A stretch of DNA of 64,000 nucleotides, from contig NZ_JAENII010000009.1 of assembly GCF_016595525.1 (NCBI RefSeq), positions 62,001-126,000 of the forward strand, written 5' to 3'. The notes below the pieces were generated by a model. That model ran no database searches, was not told the DNA's origin, and was given only the letters and a program-made list of their open reading frames with translations. The translations under genes and the position numbers were made by a program. Origin of the DNA: Haloferula rosea. GTDB lineage: Bacteria; Verrucomicrobiota; Verrucomicrobiia; Verrucomicrobiales; Akkermansiaceae. Below, one piece after another: positions 44,245-52,078 of the stretch; the first letter of the stretch is position 1; the number at the start of each line of letters is the position of its first letter.

Positions 44245-44979
44245 TTAGGATGAGATTCTGCCCCAGTTCACATTATTTGACGCCAGTTCCTTCAGGAGCT
44301 GGCGTATTTTTTTGTCCGCCATGGCCTGATCAGGAGGGTCGCCGAGGCCTCGTTCGTCGGATGGAACGAATGCCATGGTGGTGCTGATGTATGCCCATCG
44401 TTGGGCCTCTCCCTTGGCGACGCGATCGGTGATGTCCATCAGGGTGCGCTGGAGGTGACTGGCGGTCACCCTGTCATGTCCGATGAAGAAGTAGTAGGTG
44501 AGGTAGTCGACGGTGATCACCTTTTCTCCATCGGATGTCCGGATTCGTTGATCGCGTTTCGAGATGATGCGCATCAGGGGAACGGTCCTACCATCATCCA
44601 GTGTGATTTCAGAGGGCTGGGTGACGAGGTCCCGGTGACCCTGGGCCTGCATGCAGCGTTCCGGTCTGTGGATGGAGTTTGCGAGATCGTGGCCGGAAAG
44701 GACAATCGACAGGTCAGCAATGTCGATGGGGGCAGCGCCGGTGATGTAGGACATTTCTTCGACCCGCCGAAGCCCGCACTTCGCCTTCGAGAACTCGGTA
44801 TCTGCCGCCAAGGTATCCAGTTCCGCTTTGGATGGAGGATAGGACTCGGTCTGCCAGGAACCCATGTAGGTGGGAATCGACATCTTGAGGGCGCTGTCGG
44901 TCTGGCGGAATTCCGGGAGCACGAAAATGAGCGACATGGTGCCTCCGAGCAGAAGGCCGAGAAGGAGGAGTCGTTTCAT
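44245..44979 (-). CDS. epsI: Exosortase-associated protein EpsI
   Basis: This 244-residue protein has a signal-anchor-like N-terminus (residues 3-23), then the EpsI/DUF3485 pattern: SIPTYMGSWQTESY near residue 35, ADLSIVLSGHDLANSIHRPERCMQAQGH (family S-x-H-x-P-x-x-C-x-x-x-x-G-W-like segment, about 87-114) and TVDYLTYYFFIGHDRVTAS. EpsI proteins accompany exosortases in polysaccharide loci; the reaction is not known. It starts 4 bases after the exosortase stop on the same strand. The convergent polysaccharide operon's terminator lies inside its last 70 bases, where the protein reads DKKIRQLLKELAS. Confidence 0.9.
   Translation of the reverse strand: MKRLLLLGLLLGGTMSLIFVLPEFRQTDSALKMSIPTYMGSWQTESYPPSKAELDTLAADTEFSKAKCGLRRVEEMSYITGAAPIDIADLSIVLSGHDLANSIHRPERCMQAQGHRDLVTQPSEITLDDGRTVPLMRIISKRDQRIRTSDGEKVITVDYLTYYFFIGHDRVTASHLQRTLMDITDRVAKGEAQRWAYISTTMAFVPSDERGLGDPPDQAMADKKIRQLLKELASNNVNWGRISS
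44280..44313 (+). terminator. Intrinsic terminator of the polysaccharide operon
   Basis: An 11-base-pair stem (44280-44290 with 44295-44305, one G-T pair) with loop TTCA is followed by ATTTTTTTG on the + strand. It is 47 bases beyond the stop of the O-antigen ligase gene. The whole element lies inside the convergent epsI coding sequence, so its sequence serves two roles. Confidence 0.9.
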
Positions 44980-44983
44980 GGTG

Positions 44984-45961
44984 TCACGTGTTGGACGTGG
45001 TCGTGGGCTCGGTGACTGTGACAGTCGTCTGCTTGAGTTTCCTCAGTTTTGGAATGCCGCCTTCGAGGATTGAGTGAACGGCGAGCAGAAGCAGCAAGGA
45101 AATGGGGTAGAAGATGACCAGACCCGACCAATCGTGCCAGGTGTCCTTGGCGAAGTCAGGATCTCCGTATTCGGCGATCACGAAGATCGAGGTGAGCCGG
45201 AACATGTTCCCGATGATCGCGAGTGGGAATGCGGAAAGCATCAGGACGAGCTTTTTCCACAGGGGCATTTTGGCGAGATAGGCCCAGACCGATGAAATGA
45301 GAATGAGGGCCATCAGTGAGCGGATCCCTCCACAACCCTCGTCAATTTTCAGCGGTTCCCACTTCGAATCGACGGAGAAGATCTGTGTTCCCCGAACTTC
45401 GGTTTCGACTCCGAGCCAACCGCATCCGATCTCGGCGAGTTTGGTCGACAGCATTTGCAGTTTGTATGTGGCATGCTGGAATTGGGGGACGGGGATGGCG
45501 AGCCACAGAAGGAAGAGTGGAAAAAACGTCAGTCGCGCGATCGGCCATCCCCACAAAAACCAAGTGGACCCCCATAGAATCATGGGTAGGCCTCCAATGG
45601 CGAGCCGGGCTTGCCCCGTGCGGTAGGCGAGCACGAAGAACAGCGACCCCAAGACGGCGATTATCAAACCAACCCACTGTGATTTCTGCGGCGCCGTCAC
45701 CTTGGAGGCAAGGGTCCTGAGGGTTCCCCATTTCCAAGCCAACAAGGCGAAGCAAATGATAGGCACGAGAATCCCATGCTCGAAATCGTTCTCTTCGTTC
45801 CACGAACGCTTCAGCCAGTGAGGCGATGAGAGATGCTGCTGGCCCCCGAAACCGGGAATGAGGAAATAGAAGCCGGCAATCATCAGCCCAATGATCAGCA
45901 CGCCGGTCCATGGGGGCGGCTGCTGCGAGATCTGTGGGCGAGGGGAATTGCGTTCTTCCAT
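44984..45961 (-). CDS. Exosortase (archaeosortase/exosortase family)
   Basis: This 325-residue integral membrane protease-transpeptidase sorts C-terminally tagged (PEP-CTERM-like) proteins. Around eight TM segments are visible. The catalytic triad is complete: Cys210 in KIDEGCGGIRSL, Arg255 in GNMFRLTSI, and His276 in DTWHDWSGLVIF. The usual E-A-C-S-G-[IV]-[RQ] is here E-G-C-G-G-I-R. The frame extends upstream to 46765 antisense to prs, but ATG 45961 gives the normal N-terminus with membrane segments beginning at residue 18. epsI follows four bases downstream. The subtype is uncertain; no target protein with a CTERM motif is seen in the window. Confidence 0.93.
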   Translation of the reverse strand: MEERNSPRPQISQQPPPWTGVLIIGLMIAGFYFLIPGFGGQQHLSSPHWLKRSWNEENDFEHGILVPIICFALLAWKWGTLRTLASKVTAPQKSQWVGLIIAVLGSLFFVLAYRTGQARLAIGGLPMILWGSTWFLWGWPIARLTFFPLFLLWLAIPVPQFQHATYKLQMLSTKLAEIGCGWLGVETEVRGTQIFSVDSKWEPLKIDEGCGGIRSLMALILISSVWAYLAKMPLWKKLVLMLSAFPLAIIGNMFRLTSIFVIAEYGDPDFAKDTWHDWSGLVIFYPISLLLLLAVHSILEGGIPKLRKLKQTTVTVTEPTTTSNT

Positions 45962-46024
45962 GCTTCTGCGGTTTGAAGGGTTGCCGATCGGGTCAGGGGT
46001 GTCAACAATCGGCCTGCCGCACCT

Positions 46025-46954
46025 ATGAAGCTGATCAGTGGAACCGCCCATCGCTCTCTCGCCGAGAATATTGCTACGGAACTGGGAACCAGGCTCGCGG
46101 ACGTGCGGGTCACTGCATTCCCAGATGGCGAGACATTCGTTAAAATCAACGAAAACATCCGGGGAGCGGATATTTTCATCATCCAGCCCTCGTGCCCACC
46201 GACGAACCACAATGTGATGGAGCTCCTGATCATGGTGGATGCGGCGCGGCGCGCGTCGGCTGGTCGGATCACGGCGGTGATGCCGTTCTTCGGCTACGCA
46301 CGGCAGGACCGGAAGGATCAGCCTCGGGTGCCGATCACCGCCAAGTTGGTGGCAAACCTGCTGACTTCGTCCGGCGTGGACCGGGTCCTGGCGATGGACC
46401 TGCACGCTCCGCAGATTCAGGGATTCTTCGATATCCCGGTCGATCACCTCTACGCGAAACCTGCTCTGATCGGCTACATTCGGGAAAAGGTGCCGGATCC
46501 CTCGAATCTGGTGGTGGTTTCCCCCGACGTCGGTGGCGTGAAGATGGCGCGCGCGTATGCGGACGCGATCGGCTCGGACCTGGCGATTGTGGCGAAGCAC
46601 CGGGTGAGTGCCACGAAGGTGGAGGCGATGAATGTCATCGGTGAAGTCGAGGGGAAGGACGTCATGCTGGTCGATGACATGACGGAAACCGCCGGGACGC
46701 TGTGCGCGGCAGCGGAAATTCTTCACAAGAATGGAGCAAAGCGGATCTATGCCGGCGTTTCTCACGCCGTTCTGGGCGATCTTGGACGGGAGCGGATCAA
46801 GAATTCAGCCATCGAGGAGGTGATCACCACCGATTCGGTCCCTCAGGCGGCTGGCGACAAGGTGCACGTCTGCAGTGTGGCCCCGCTGTTGGCAGAGGCG
46901 ATTCGCCGGATCGCCGGCGGGCAGTCGGTGACCTCCCTGTTTGACGTCAGCTGA
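46025..46954 (+). CDS. prs: Ribose-phosphate pyrophosphokinase (PRPP synthetase)
   Basis: This 309-residue enzyme makes PRPP from ribose 5-phosphate and ATP for nucleotide, NAD, His and Trp synthesis. Motifs are all present: FGYARQDRKDQPRVPITAKLV, MDLHAPQIQGFFDIPVDHLYA, VVSPDVGGVKMARAYA (ribose-phosphate pyrophosphokinase pattern) and the PRPP loop DVMLVDDMTETAGTL. The start lies 63 bases from the divergent exosortase gene, so the shared region must hold promoters for both. The next gene is rplY, an order (prs then L25/ctc then pth) that is common in bacteria. Confidence 0.98.
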   Translation: MKLISGTAHRSLAENIATELGTRLADVRVTAFPDGETFVKINENIRGADIFIIQPSCPPTNHNVMELLIMVDAARRASAGRITAVMPFFGYARQDRKDQPRVPITAKLVANLLTSSGVDRVLAMDLHAPQIQGFFDIPVDHLYAKPALIGYIREKVPDPSNLVVVSPDVGGVKMARAYADAIGSDLAIVAKHRVSATKVEAMNVIGEVEGKDVMLVDDMTETAGTLCAAAEILHKNGAKRIYAGVSHAVLGDLGRERIKNSAIEEVITTDSVPQAAGDKVHVCSVAPLLAEAIRRIAGGQSVTSLFDVS

Positions 46955-47124
46955 TCTGAAGCGCCCGGATCTCCGACGATGCCCCGGGGTCGAGGGCCTT
47001 GGAGGCGCCTCCGATTGCCGTGGGGGTGAACAAATTTTTGACATTCGGCGATTCCCCCGCTATTCCCCGCCCCCCGCCGTTGTAAGCGCGCGGGTTTTTC
47101 CAACCACACCACTCCGATTTCGTT

Positions 47125-47766
47125 ATGGCCAAGAAGCACACACTGAAAGCCGAGTCCCGCGCCCGAACCGGCTCCGGACTGCTCAAACAAATGCGCCGCG
47201 AAGGCTGGCTGCCGTCCGTGATTTACGGCCGCGGTGCCGAAAACAAGAACCTCAAGGTGGATGCCAAGGCGTTCCACGAAATGATGGGCGAAAGTGAATC
47301 GGAGAACATCCTCGTGAACCTCGATGTGCAGGGTGAGGGCTCCAATCTTGCTTTCCTTCAGGACGTGCAACACGACCCGATGACCGGCGAGCCGCTTCAC
47401 GCCGATTTCCTCGCTGTGGACAACAAGACCGAGCTCAACGCCAGCGTGCCGGTTCACCTCGTGGGTGAGGCCAAGGGCGTGAAGGCCGGTGGCATCCTCG
47501 AGCAAATGCTTCACACTCTCGATGTGCGCTGCTCGGTGACCAGCCTCCCAGAGATCCTTGAGTTCGATGTTTCGAATCTCGATGAAGGTGAGTCGCTCCA
47601 CATTGGTGACGTGACTCTTCCTGATGGTGTCGTTGCTGCACTGAATGACGAGGTGGTGATCGGCCACGTCGGCAAGCCTGCCGCCGCGATCAGCGAAGAG
47701 GCTTCTGAAGGTGCTGCCGATGCTCCTGCCGCTGAGGCAGCTGCGGAAGCTCCTGCTGAAGCCTGA
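47125..47766 (+). CDS. rplY: 50S ribosomal protein L25/general stress protein Ctc
   Basis: This 213-residue protein is the long, two-domain (CTC/TL5) form of L25, which binds 5S rRNA. KHTLKAESRARTGSGLLKQM and GWLPSVIYGRG mark the N-terminal 5S-binding domain (about residues 3-90); the C-terminal TL5-like domain runs to about 190, with SVPVHLVGEAKGVKAGGILEQ. The last 25 residues are Ala/Glu-rich. The gene is 170 bases after prs and ends 18 bases before a strong intrinsic terminator. Confidence 0.97.
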   Translation: MAKKHTLKAESRARTGSGLLKQMRREGWLPSVIYGRGAENKNLKVDAKAFHEMMGESESENILVNLDVQGEGSNLAFLQDVQHDPMTGEPLHADFLAVDNKTELNASVPVHLVGEAKGVKAGGILEQMLHTLDVRCSVTSLPEILEFDVSNLDEGESLHIGDVTLPDGVVAALNDEVVIGHVGKPAAAISEEASEGAADAPAAEAAAEAPAEA

Positions 47767-47784
47767 GCGATTGTTTTTTTTCCA

Positions 47785-47820
47785 AGCCCCGGACCTGCTT
47801 CGACAGGCCGGGGCTTTTTT
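47785..47820 (+). terminator. Intrinsic terminator after rplY
   Basis: Stem AGCCCCGG (47785-47792) pairs with CCGGGGCT (47807-47814), extended by CCTG/CAGG beyond a one-base bulge around a CTTCGA loop, and is followed by TTTTTT. It ends the prs-rplY or rplY transcript. Confidence 0.93.
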
Positions 47821-47908
47821 GTGCCTCGGCCTCCGAAGGGGGTGGTTATGCGCGGGTGTGGCCGGATTTGGCCATTGAATCTTTCAGGCGGTGGGATGAG
47901 CGTCGGGC

Positions 47909-48544
47909 GTGGCATCCATTTCCTTGATCGTCGGCCTCGGGAACCCCGGGAAAAAATACGAAAACACGCGCCACAATGTCGGGTTCATGGCGCTGGACCG
48001 ACTGGCTGCTTCCGAGGGGGTGGGCTTCGAATCCCGCCCGCGGTGGCAGGGCCACCTGGCGAAGTTGCCGGATGGGCGGCTGCTGCTGAAGCCGCAGACG
48101 TTCATGAATTTGAGCGGGCGATCGGTGCGCCAGGTGATGGCTTTCCACAAGTGGCAACCGGAGAACGTGCTGGTGTTGTATGACGATGCGGCCCTTCCTC
48201 TGGGTCGCTTGCGTCTGCGGGAGAAGGGGAGTGCCGGGGGGCACAACGGCATCAAATCGATGATCGAACATCTCGGGACTGATGGGTTTCCGAGGCTGAA
48301 GATCGGGATTGGTGGATCGGCGCCCGGGGGGATGACGGGACACGTTCTGGGGACCTTTCGGGAGGAGGAGCGCGAGACCCTTGAAAACACGCTTGCAAGG
48401 GCGGAGGCTGCCGTGCAGCTTGCGCACTCCCAAGGGTTTGCGGCTGCCGCAAACCGCTACAATGCACCTAGTCCAGCACCGGAAAACCAAGACCATGACT
48501 CGCAATTACGAAGGCCTGATCATCCTCAACACGAAGGGGATTGA
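47909..48544 (+). CDS. pth: Peptidyl-tRNA hydrolase
   Basis: This 211-residue enzyme recycles peptidyl-tRNA by hydrolysing its ester bond. LIVGLGNPGKKYENTRHNVGF (catalytic His22 in the NTRHN motif), LLLKPQTFMNLSG (the substrate-binding N in the FMN element) and LYDDAALPLGRLRLREKGSAGGHNGIKS with the conserved D and H-N-G are all present. GTG at 47909 is the only start compatible with the conserved N-terminus. Unusually, the last 50 bases overlap the start of rpsF in another frame, adding a Gln/Pro/His-rich tail to the enzyme. Confidence 0.96.
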   Translation: MASISLIVGLGNPGKKYENTRHNVGFMALDRLAASEGVGFESRPRWQGHLAKLPDGRLLLKPQTFMNLSGRSVRQVMAFHKWQPENVLVLYDDAALPLGRLRLREKGSAGGHNGIKSMIEHLGTDGFPRLKIGIGGSAPGGMTGHVLGTFREEERETLENTLARAEAAVQLAHSQGFAAAANRYNAPSPAPENQDHDSQLRRPDHPQHEGD

Positions 48545-48779
48545 TGGAAGCATCGAAGATCTCATCAGCTCTGTCGGAAAAGAAATCGAAGCTGAGGGCG
48601 GAAAGCTCGATGAAGTTCAGCAACTTGGCCGTCGCCAGTTCGCCTACCCGGCCAAGCACCTCGATGGGGGTCACTACGTCAATTACCTCTTTGAAGCCGA
48701 TTCGGCTGCGATCGAGAAGATTCAGTCCCGTCTGAAGCTCAACGATCACGTGCATCTTCAGCACTACCAGACTCGCTGA
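48495..48779 (+). CDS. rpsF: 30S ribosomal protein S6
   Basis: This 94-residue protein has NYEGLIILNTKGID, GGKLDEVQQLGRRQFAYPAKHLDGGHYVNYLFEAD and IQSRLKLNDHVHLQHYQTR, standard for S6. ATG 48495 lies inside the 3' part of pth, giving a 50-base overlap. It starts the rpsF-ssb unit. ssb follows after 73 bases. The usual rpsR and rplI do not follow ssb in the window. Confidence 0.95.
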   Translation: MTRNYEGLIILNTKGIDGSIEDLISSVGKEIEAEGGKLDEVQQLGRRQFAYPAKHLDGGHYVNYLFEADSAAIEKIQSRLKLNDHVHLQHYQTR

Positions 48780-48852
48780 ATGACCTGCTGTTCTCCCGAA
48801 CAGCTTTTCAGCTTGACTTGCCACCTCCTTCAATCCCACACTGATCCTCGCC

Positions 48853-49323
48853 ATGGCCAGCGTCAACAAAGTGATCCTGATGGGGAATCTCACGCGAGAT
48901 CCCGAACTCCGTTACACTCCTAAAGGGACCGCCGTGGCGGATCTCGGCATGGCGGTGAACCGTCGGGTCTCCGATGGAAACGGCAACTGGAGCGACGAGG
49001 TGACTTTCGTGGATGTCACGGTCTGGGGAAGCACGGCGGAGAACGCCCAGAAATACCTCGGCAAAGGGCGGGGTGTCTTCGTGGAAGGTCGCCTGCAGCT
49101 CGATTCGTGGGAAGACAAGCAAAGCGGTCAGAAGCGCACCAAGCTGAAGGTCGTCGGAGAGAACGTCCAGTTCCTGCCGGACGGCAAGGGCGGTGGCGGA
49201 GGTGGAGGCGCCCGCTCGTCGGCACCCTCTGCGGGAGATCAGTCCTCGTCCGCACCACCGAAGGGTGGTTCGGCGGCACCTCCGGGTGACATGGACGATG
49301 AGGCGGACGACATTCCGTTCTGA
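48853..49323 (+). CDS. ssb: Single-stranded DNA-binding protein
   Basis: This 156-residue protein has the OB-fold with MASVNKVILMGNLTRDPELR, GTAVADLGMAVNRRVSD and VFVEGRLQLDSWEDKQSGQKRTKLKV (residues 1-110), a Gly/Ser/Pro-rich linker (about 113-145), and the acidic tip DDIPF at the C-terminus, which binds partner proteins such as RecQ and exonuclease I. The protein is of normal length. The gene is followed by a terminator, so it ends the rpsF-ssb unit. Confidence 0.97.
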   Translation: MASVNKVILMGNLTRDPELRYTPKGTAVADLGMAVNRRVSDGNGNWSDEVTFVDVTVWGSTAENAQKYLGKGRGVFVEGRLQLDSWEDKQSGQKRTKLKVVGENVQFLPDGKGGGGGGGARSSAPSAGDQSSSAPPKGGSAAPPGDMDDEADDIPF

Positions 49324-49332
49324 TTTGATGGA

Positions 49333-49356
49333 GGCCGCTCGATGAGCGGCCTTTCT
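49333..49356 (+). terminator. Intrinsic terminator after ssb
   Basis: Stem GGCCGCT (49333-49339) pairs with AGCGGCC (49345-49351) around CGATG, followed by TTTCTTCTT. It lies nine bases after the ssb stop and marks the end of the rpsF-ssb unit. Confidence 0.8.
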
Positions 49357-49459
49357 TCTTGGGCGTGGGGATGCCGGGATGCGGTTGGTGTCTGGTGAGT
49401 CACTTCCAAGAAAGGCACTGCGGCGTGAACTTGCTTGTCTCGGGCGGAAGCGCTAGATC

Positions 49460-49774
49460 ATGGGAATGAGGAAATTCGGACTGTTGTGGTTGGTCGGGGT
49501 GATGGTGACAAGCTGTGCGACGACGCGGAAGCCACCTGTCCCGGATCAGGCCATGGCGACGGCTGGGAAGGTGGATCTGACGACTTTGGAGCGTGGCCAT
49601 ACGGTTTACATGTCGCAGTGCACCCGTTGCCATGAGGCGATGATGCCCTCGGCGGTCTCTGGAGAGGATTGGCATGTGGTGGTACCTGGCATGGCTTGGA
49701 ATGCGGGCATTTCAGCGGCGGATGAGGAGGCGGTGACCGCATACATCCTTGCGGCGCGCGAAGTGTCTCCTTGA
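49460..49774 (+). CDS. Small haem c lipoprotein
   Basis: This 104-residue protein has a lipoprotein signal (VMVTSC, Cys19 as lipid site), then one c-type haem site CTRCH at about residues 54-58. A later methionine near VVPGMAWNAG could be the sixth ligand. Residues LTTLERGHTVYMSQCTRCHE mark a small cytochrome c-like domain with the C-terminal helix AVTAYILAA. It is anchored in the outer or inner membrane facing the periplasm. The start is supported by the SecII signal. Its partner is unknown; the LysE-type gene starts 12 bases after it. Confidence 0.82.
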   Translation: MGMRKFGLLWLVGVMVTSCATTRKPPVPDQAMATAGKVDLTTLERGHTVYMSQCTRCHEAMMPSAVSGEDWHVVVPGMAWNAGISAADEEAVTAYILAAREVSP

Positions 49775-49786
49775 GCCGGACGTTCC

Positions 49787-50413
49787 ATGGTTCTGGATTT
49801 GCTGGCCTTTGCAGGGGTGATGGCGCTGGGGCAGTTCAGCCCCGGGCCTGACATGCTGCTGCTGACGCGGACTTCGCTCGCGGAGGGGGCGAGGCAAGGC
49901 GCGCGGATGGCGGCGGGTATTGCCACGGGATTGTCGCTGCACGCGGCGGTGGCGGTCGGCGGTGCGGCGATTCTTTTCGATCGAAGTCCATGGGTCAGAA
50001 CCACGTTGTCCGTCTTGGCCGCCGGGTATTTGCTGTGGTTGGCGTGGCGGCTTTTCATGGAAGTCTTCGTGCGCTGGTATTCCGGAGCGAAGGAGGAGAA
50101 GGCGGAACTTCCTGCTCACGGTTCGGCGTATCGGAGGGGGCTGCTGTGCAATCTGCTGAATCCGAAAGTTGCCGTGTTTCTTGCAGCGGTGACCGCTCCC
50201 TTTCTGCAGGGACCGCGTCCGGGTTGGTGGCCGGCGGGGCTGTGGACGATCATCGTGGTGGAAGGCCTGGTTTTGTGGATCGGGTGGGCCTGGGTGCTGC
50301 AGTGGCGACCGGTGCGCGGAGCTTATCTGAAGGCGCAGCCGGTGCTCGATCTGGTGTTTGCCTTGGTTCTCGCCGCCCTGGGCGTGCTGATGATTCTTGG
50401 GGTTCGGACATGA
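49787..50413 (+). CDS. LysE/RhtB-family translocator
   Basis: This 208-residue inner membrane exporter has five to six predicted TM segments. GQFSPGPDMLLLTRTSLAEGARQG is the LysE/RhtB family signature (family pattern S-P-G-P-x-x-x-x-x-x-x-x-x-x-G-x-x-x-G), and GLLCNLLNPKVAVFLAAVTAPF is the conserved second half. RhtB members export amino acids such as homoserine or threonine; the substrate here is unknown. The gene is 12 bases downstream of the haem c lipoprotein and converges with the L,D-transpeptidase gene, with a 26-base gap. Confidence 0.92.
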   Translation: MVLDLLAFAGVMALGQFSPGPDMLLLTRTSLAEGARQGARMAAGIATGLSLHAAVAVGGAAILFDRSPWVRTTLSVLAAGYLLWLAWRLFMEVFVRWYSGAKEEKAELPAHGSAYRRGLLCNLLNPKVAVFLAAVTAPFLQGPRPGWWPAGLWTIIVVEGLVLWIGWAWVLQWRPVRGAYLKAQPVLDLVFALVLAALGVLMILGVRT

Positions 50414-50439
50414 AAATGCGTCCGACCTCTGGGAGGCGT

Positions 50440-51111
50440 TTACTGGTACTCCGGCGTCTTGTGGCGGGTGAAGTAGTCGTCGCCCAAGTAGTACTGCAGC
50501 GAGTAGTCGGGTAATGGACCGGCATCCGGTGGCAGCGGGATGTTTCCGTATTTGGCGTCTTCCGGCTGGGTGCTCGCGATGCTCACGGGGGTGCCGGTGG
50601 AGACGAGGCGGAAGAACTTCGGGGCAAGGTTCTCATGCATGCGGATGCAGCCGTTGGTGCATGGCGTGTGCTTCACCCACCCGGTGTGGAAGCCGTAGTT
50701 CGACTTGAATTCGCACCAGTAGGGCGTGGGCGTCCCCTTGAATGACCATCCGGACGGGCGATTGTCGATGTAGATGCGCTTGGCCTTGCTCCCGGAGTAG
50801 GCGATGCCGTGGTCGTTGGCACGGCGGTAGTGTTCCTTGCGATAGATGCGGAAGTTGCCTTTCGGTGTGGGCGTGCTGGCGGTGCCGACGGAGACGGGCA
50901 TGACCAGTAGCGGGATGTCTCCTTCCATGACGTAGACGCGCTGGCGGGATGTCGAGACCTTGACCCGGACCTTGGATGGATTGCTGGGGAGCTTGGTGGG
51001 CCGATCATAGGCTTGATAGACGGCGACTCCGGTTCCAGTGGCAACCGGCACCTTGCAGCTTTGCAAGGCGAGTGCAGCGGCAGCGAGGAGAAGTAGGGCA
51101 GAGCGTCTCAT
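50440..51111 (-). CDS. L,D-transpeptidase (YkuD) lipoprotein
   Basis: This 223-residue periplasmic enzyme cross-links peptidoglycan or attaches proteins to it by L,D-transpeptidation. It has a lipobox LQSC with Cys19 and a YkuD domain (about residues 45-180). TPTPKGNFRIYRKEHYR is the typical lid-proximal segment, and GFHTGWVKHTPCTNGCIRMHE carries the catalytic H-x-x-S/T-x-G-C-x-R-M motif with the nucleophilic Cys. The C-terminal 40 residues are Pro/Tyr-rich. The gene is on the minus strand, with its own promoter expected between 51112 and 51180. Confidence 0.93.
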   Translation of the reverse strand: MRRSALLLLAAAALALQSCKVPVATGTGVAVYQAYDRPTKLPSNPSKVRVKVSTSRQRVYVMEGDIPLLVMPVSVGTASTPTPKGNFRIYRKEHYRRANDHGIAYSGSKAKRIYIDNRPSGWSFKGTPTPYWCEFKSNYGFHTGWVKHTPCTNGCIRMHENLAPKFFRLVSTGTPVSIASTQPEDAKYGNIPLPPDAGPLPDYSLQYYLGDDYFTRHKTPEYQ

Positions 51112-51180
51112 GTCGGTGGTGGGGCATAGCTCACAACCGGCGGATCAGCAAGCTGGCGCTGTGATGCTGGAGGGCTTTCG

Positions 51181-51621
51181 CTACTGCACCCGCTCCCATT
51201 TGGTCACGCGGTCATTCCGGAACCAGACGGTGGCCTTCCGATACGGCACGTAGGTGACCTGCGGGGAAACCCCGTAGCCGTAGTTGTAGCCCCGACCGCG
51301 ATAGCCTCGATAGCCGCGGTATCCCCCGTAGCCGATGCCGCCATAGTATCGGGTCGAGTAAACCGGTTGGGAACCGGCGTAGTCCCAGACGCGTGTCGGC
51401 GTCTTGCCGTCTGAGCCCATGTAGTCGCGGCTGGGCTTGCCCCATGCGATGAAGACGGCCTGAGGGGACATGCCTTCCTCGATCTGGCCTTGCTGAACCA
51501 TTCCTTTCTGGCGTTCCGTGAGTCCGGCGAAGGCGGCCGGGTTGGCCTCGATCCGCGACTGTGGGGTCGATGGAGCGCAGGCGACCAGAAGCAGTGCAAG
51601 GGCAGCAGCGATGAGGCGCAT
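51181..51621 (-). CDS. Gly/Tyr-rich small lipoprotein
   Basis: This 146-residue protein has a lipoprotein signal (LLLVAC, Cys15). The middle region RQKGMVQQGQIEEGMSPQAVFIAWGKPS has the pattern of SmpA/OmlA-like bacterial lipoproteins, in which a GMS...WG-P segment is common. Residues 93-117 contain a tandem Gly-Tyr-Arg repeat (GYGGYRGYRGYRGRGYNYGYG). A short C-terminal segment VPYRKATVWFRNDRV resembles the last strand of such domains. Start ATG 51621 follows the lipobox logic; the upstream frame to 51705 has no signal. The role is unknown. Confidence 0.8.
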   Translation of the reverse strand: MRLIAAALALLLVACAPSTPQSRIEANPAAFAGLTERQKGMVQQGQIEEGMSPQAVFIAWGKPSRDYMGSDGKTPTRVWDYAGSQPVYSTRYYGGIGYGGYRGYRGYRGRGYNYGYGVSPQVTYVPYRKATVWFRNDRVTKWERVQ

Positions 51622-51732
51622 GGGGGAAACATAGCCGTTCGCGACGGAAGTGCAATCAGGTGGATATTCGAAAGCCTCTTGCCATGGTTCGGCAGGAGGG
51701 GGCAAGGTGGAGTCAAACCCCTGAAAAAACTG

Positions 51733-52017
51733 ATGTCCGAACTACTTGATCCATCCGAACGAGAAGAGTTGTCGAAGCGGTTCCCCGAGTGGGATATCGA
51801 TGAGCGCCGAATGACCCGGACCTTCGAGTTTGACGATTTCATGGAAGGCGTCGACTTCGTCAACCTGCTCGCAGATGTGGCTGAGAAGGCGGGGCATCAC
51901 CCGGACATCGACATCCGCTACCGCCGGGTGACGGCGGTGCTGACCACCCATGATGCAGGTGGTTTGACGGAGTCCGATGCCGAGATGGCACAGCGGATCA
52001 ATCATCTGGCGGGATGA
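51733..52017 (+). CDS. Pterin-4a-carbinolamine dehydratase
   Basis: This 94-residue protein has the family signature EKAGHHPDIDIRYRRVTAVL, where E-x-x-x-H-H-P-D contains the catalytic histidines. The N-terminal FPEWDIDERRMTRTFEFDDF is also conserved. The enzyme dehydrates 4a-hydroxytetrahydropterin formed by aromatic amino acid hydroxylases, and some bacterial members act in molybdopterin or other metabolism. ATG 51733 gives the common length; the frame extends upstream to 51490, antisense to the lipoprotein gene. It converges with the minus-strand gene ending at 52079. Confidence 0.95.
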   Translation: MSELLDPSEREELSKRFPEWDIDERRMTRTFEFDDFMEGVDFVNLLADVAEKAGHHPDIDIRYRRVTAVLTTHDAGGLTESDAEMAQRINHLAG

Positions 52018-52078
52018 GGCACGGAGGAATCGCCACCGACTCCAGGCGATGGCTCCGGTCTGGGAGGGTCGCCGATTT

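Noticed and set aside
45962-46765. N-terminal extension of the exosortase frame
   Set aside because: Antisense to prs; the true exosortase starts at 45961 with its first membrane segment.
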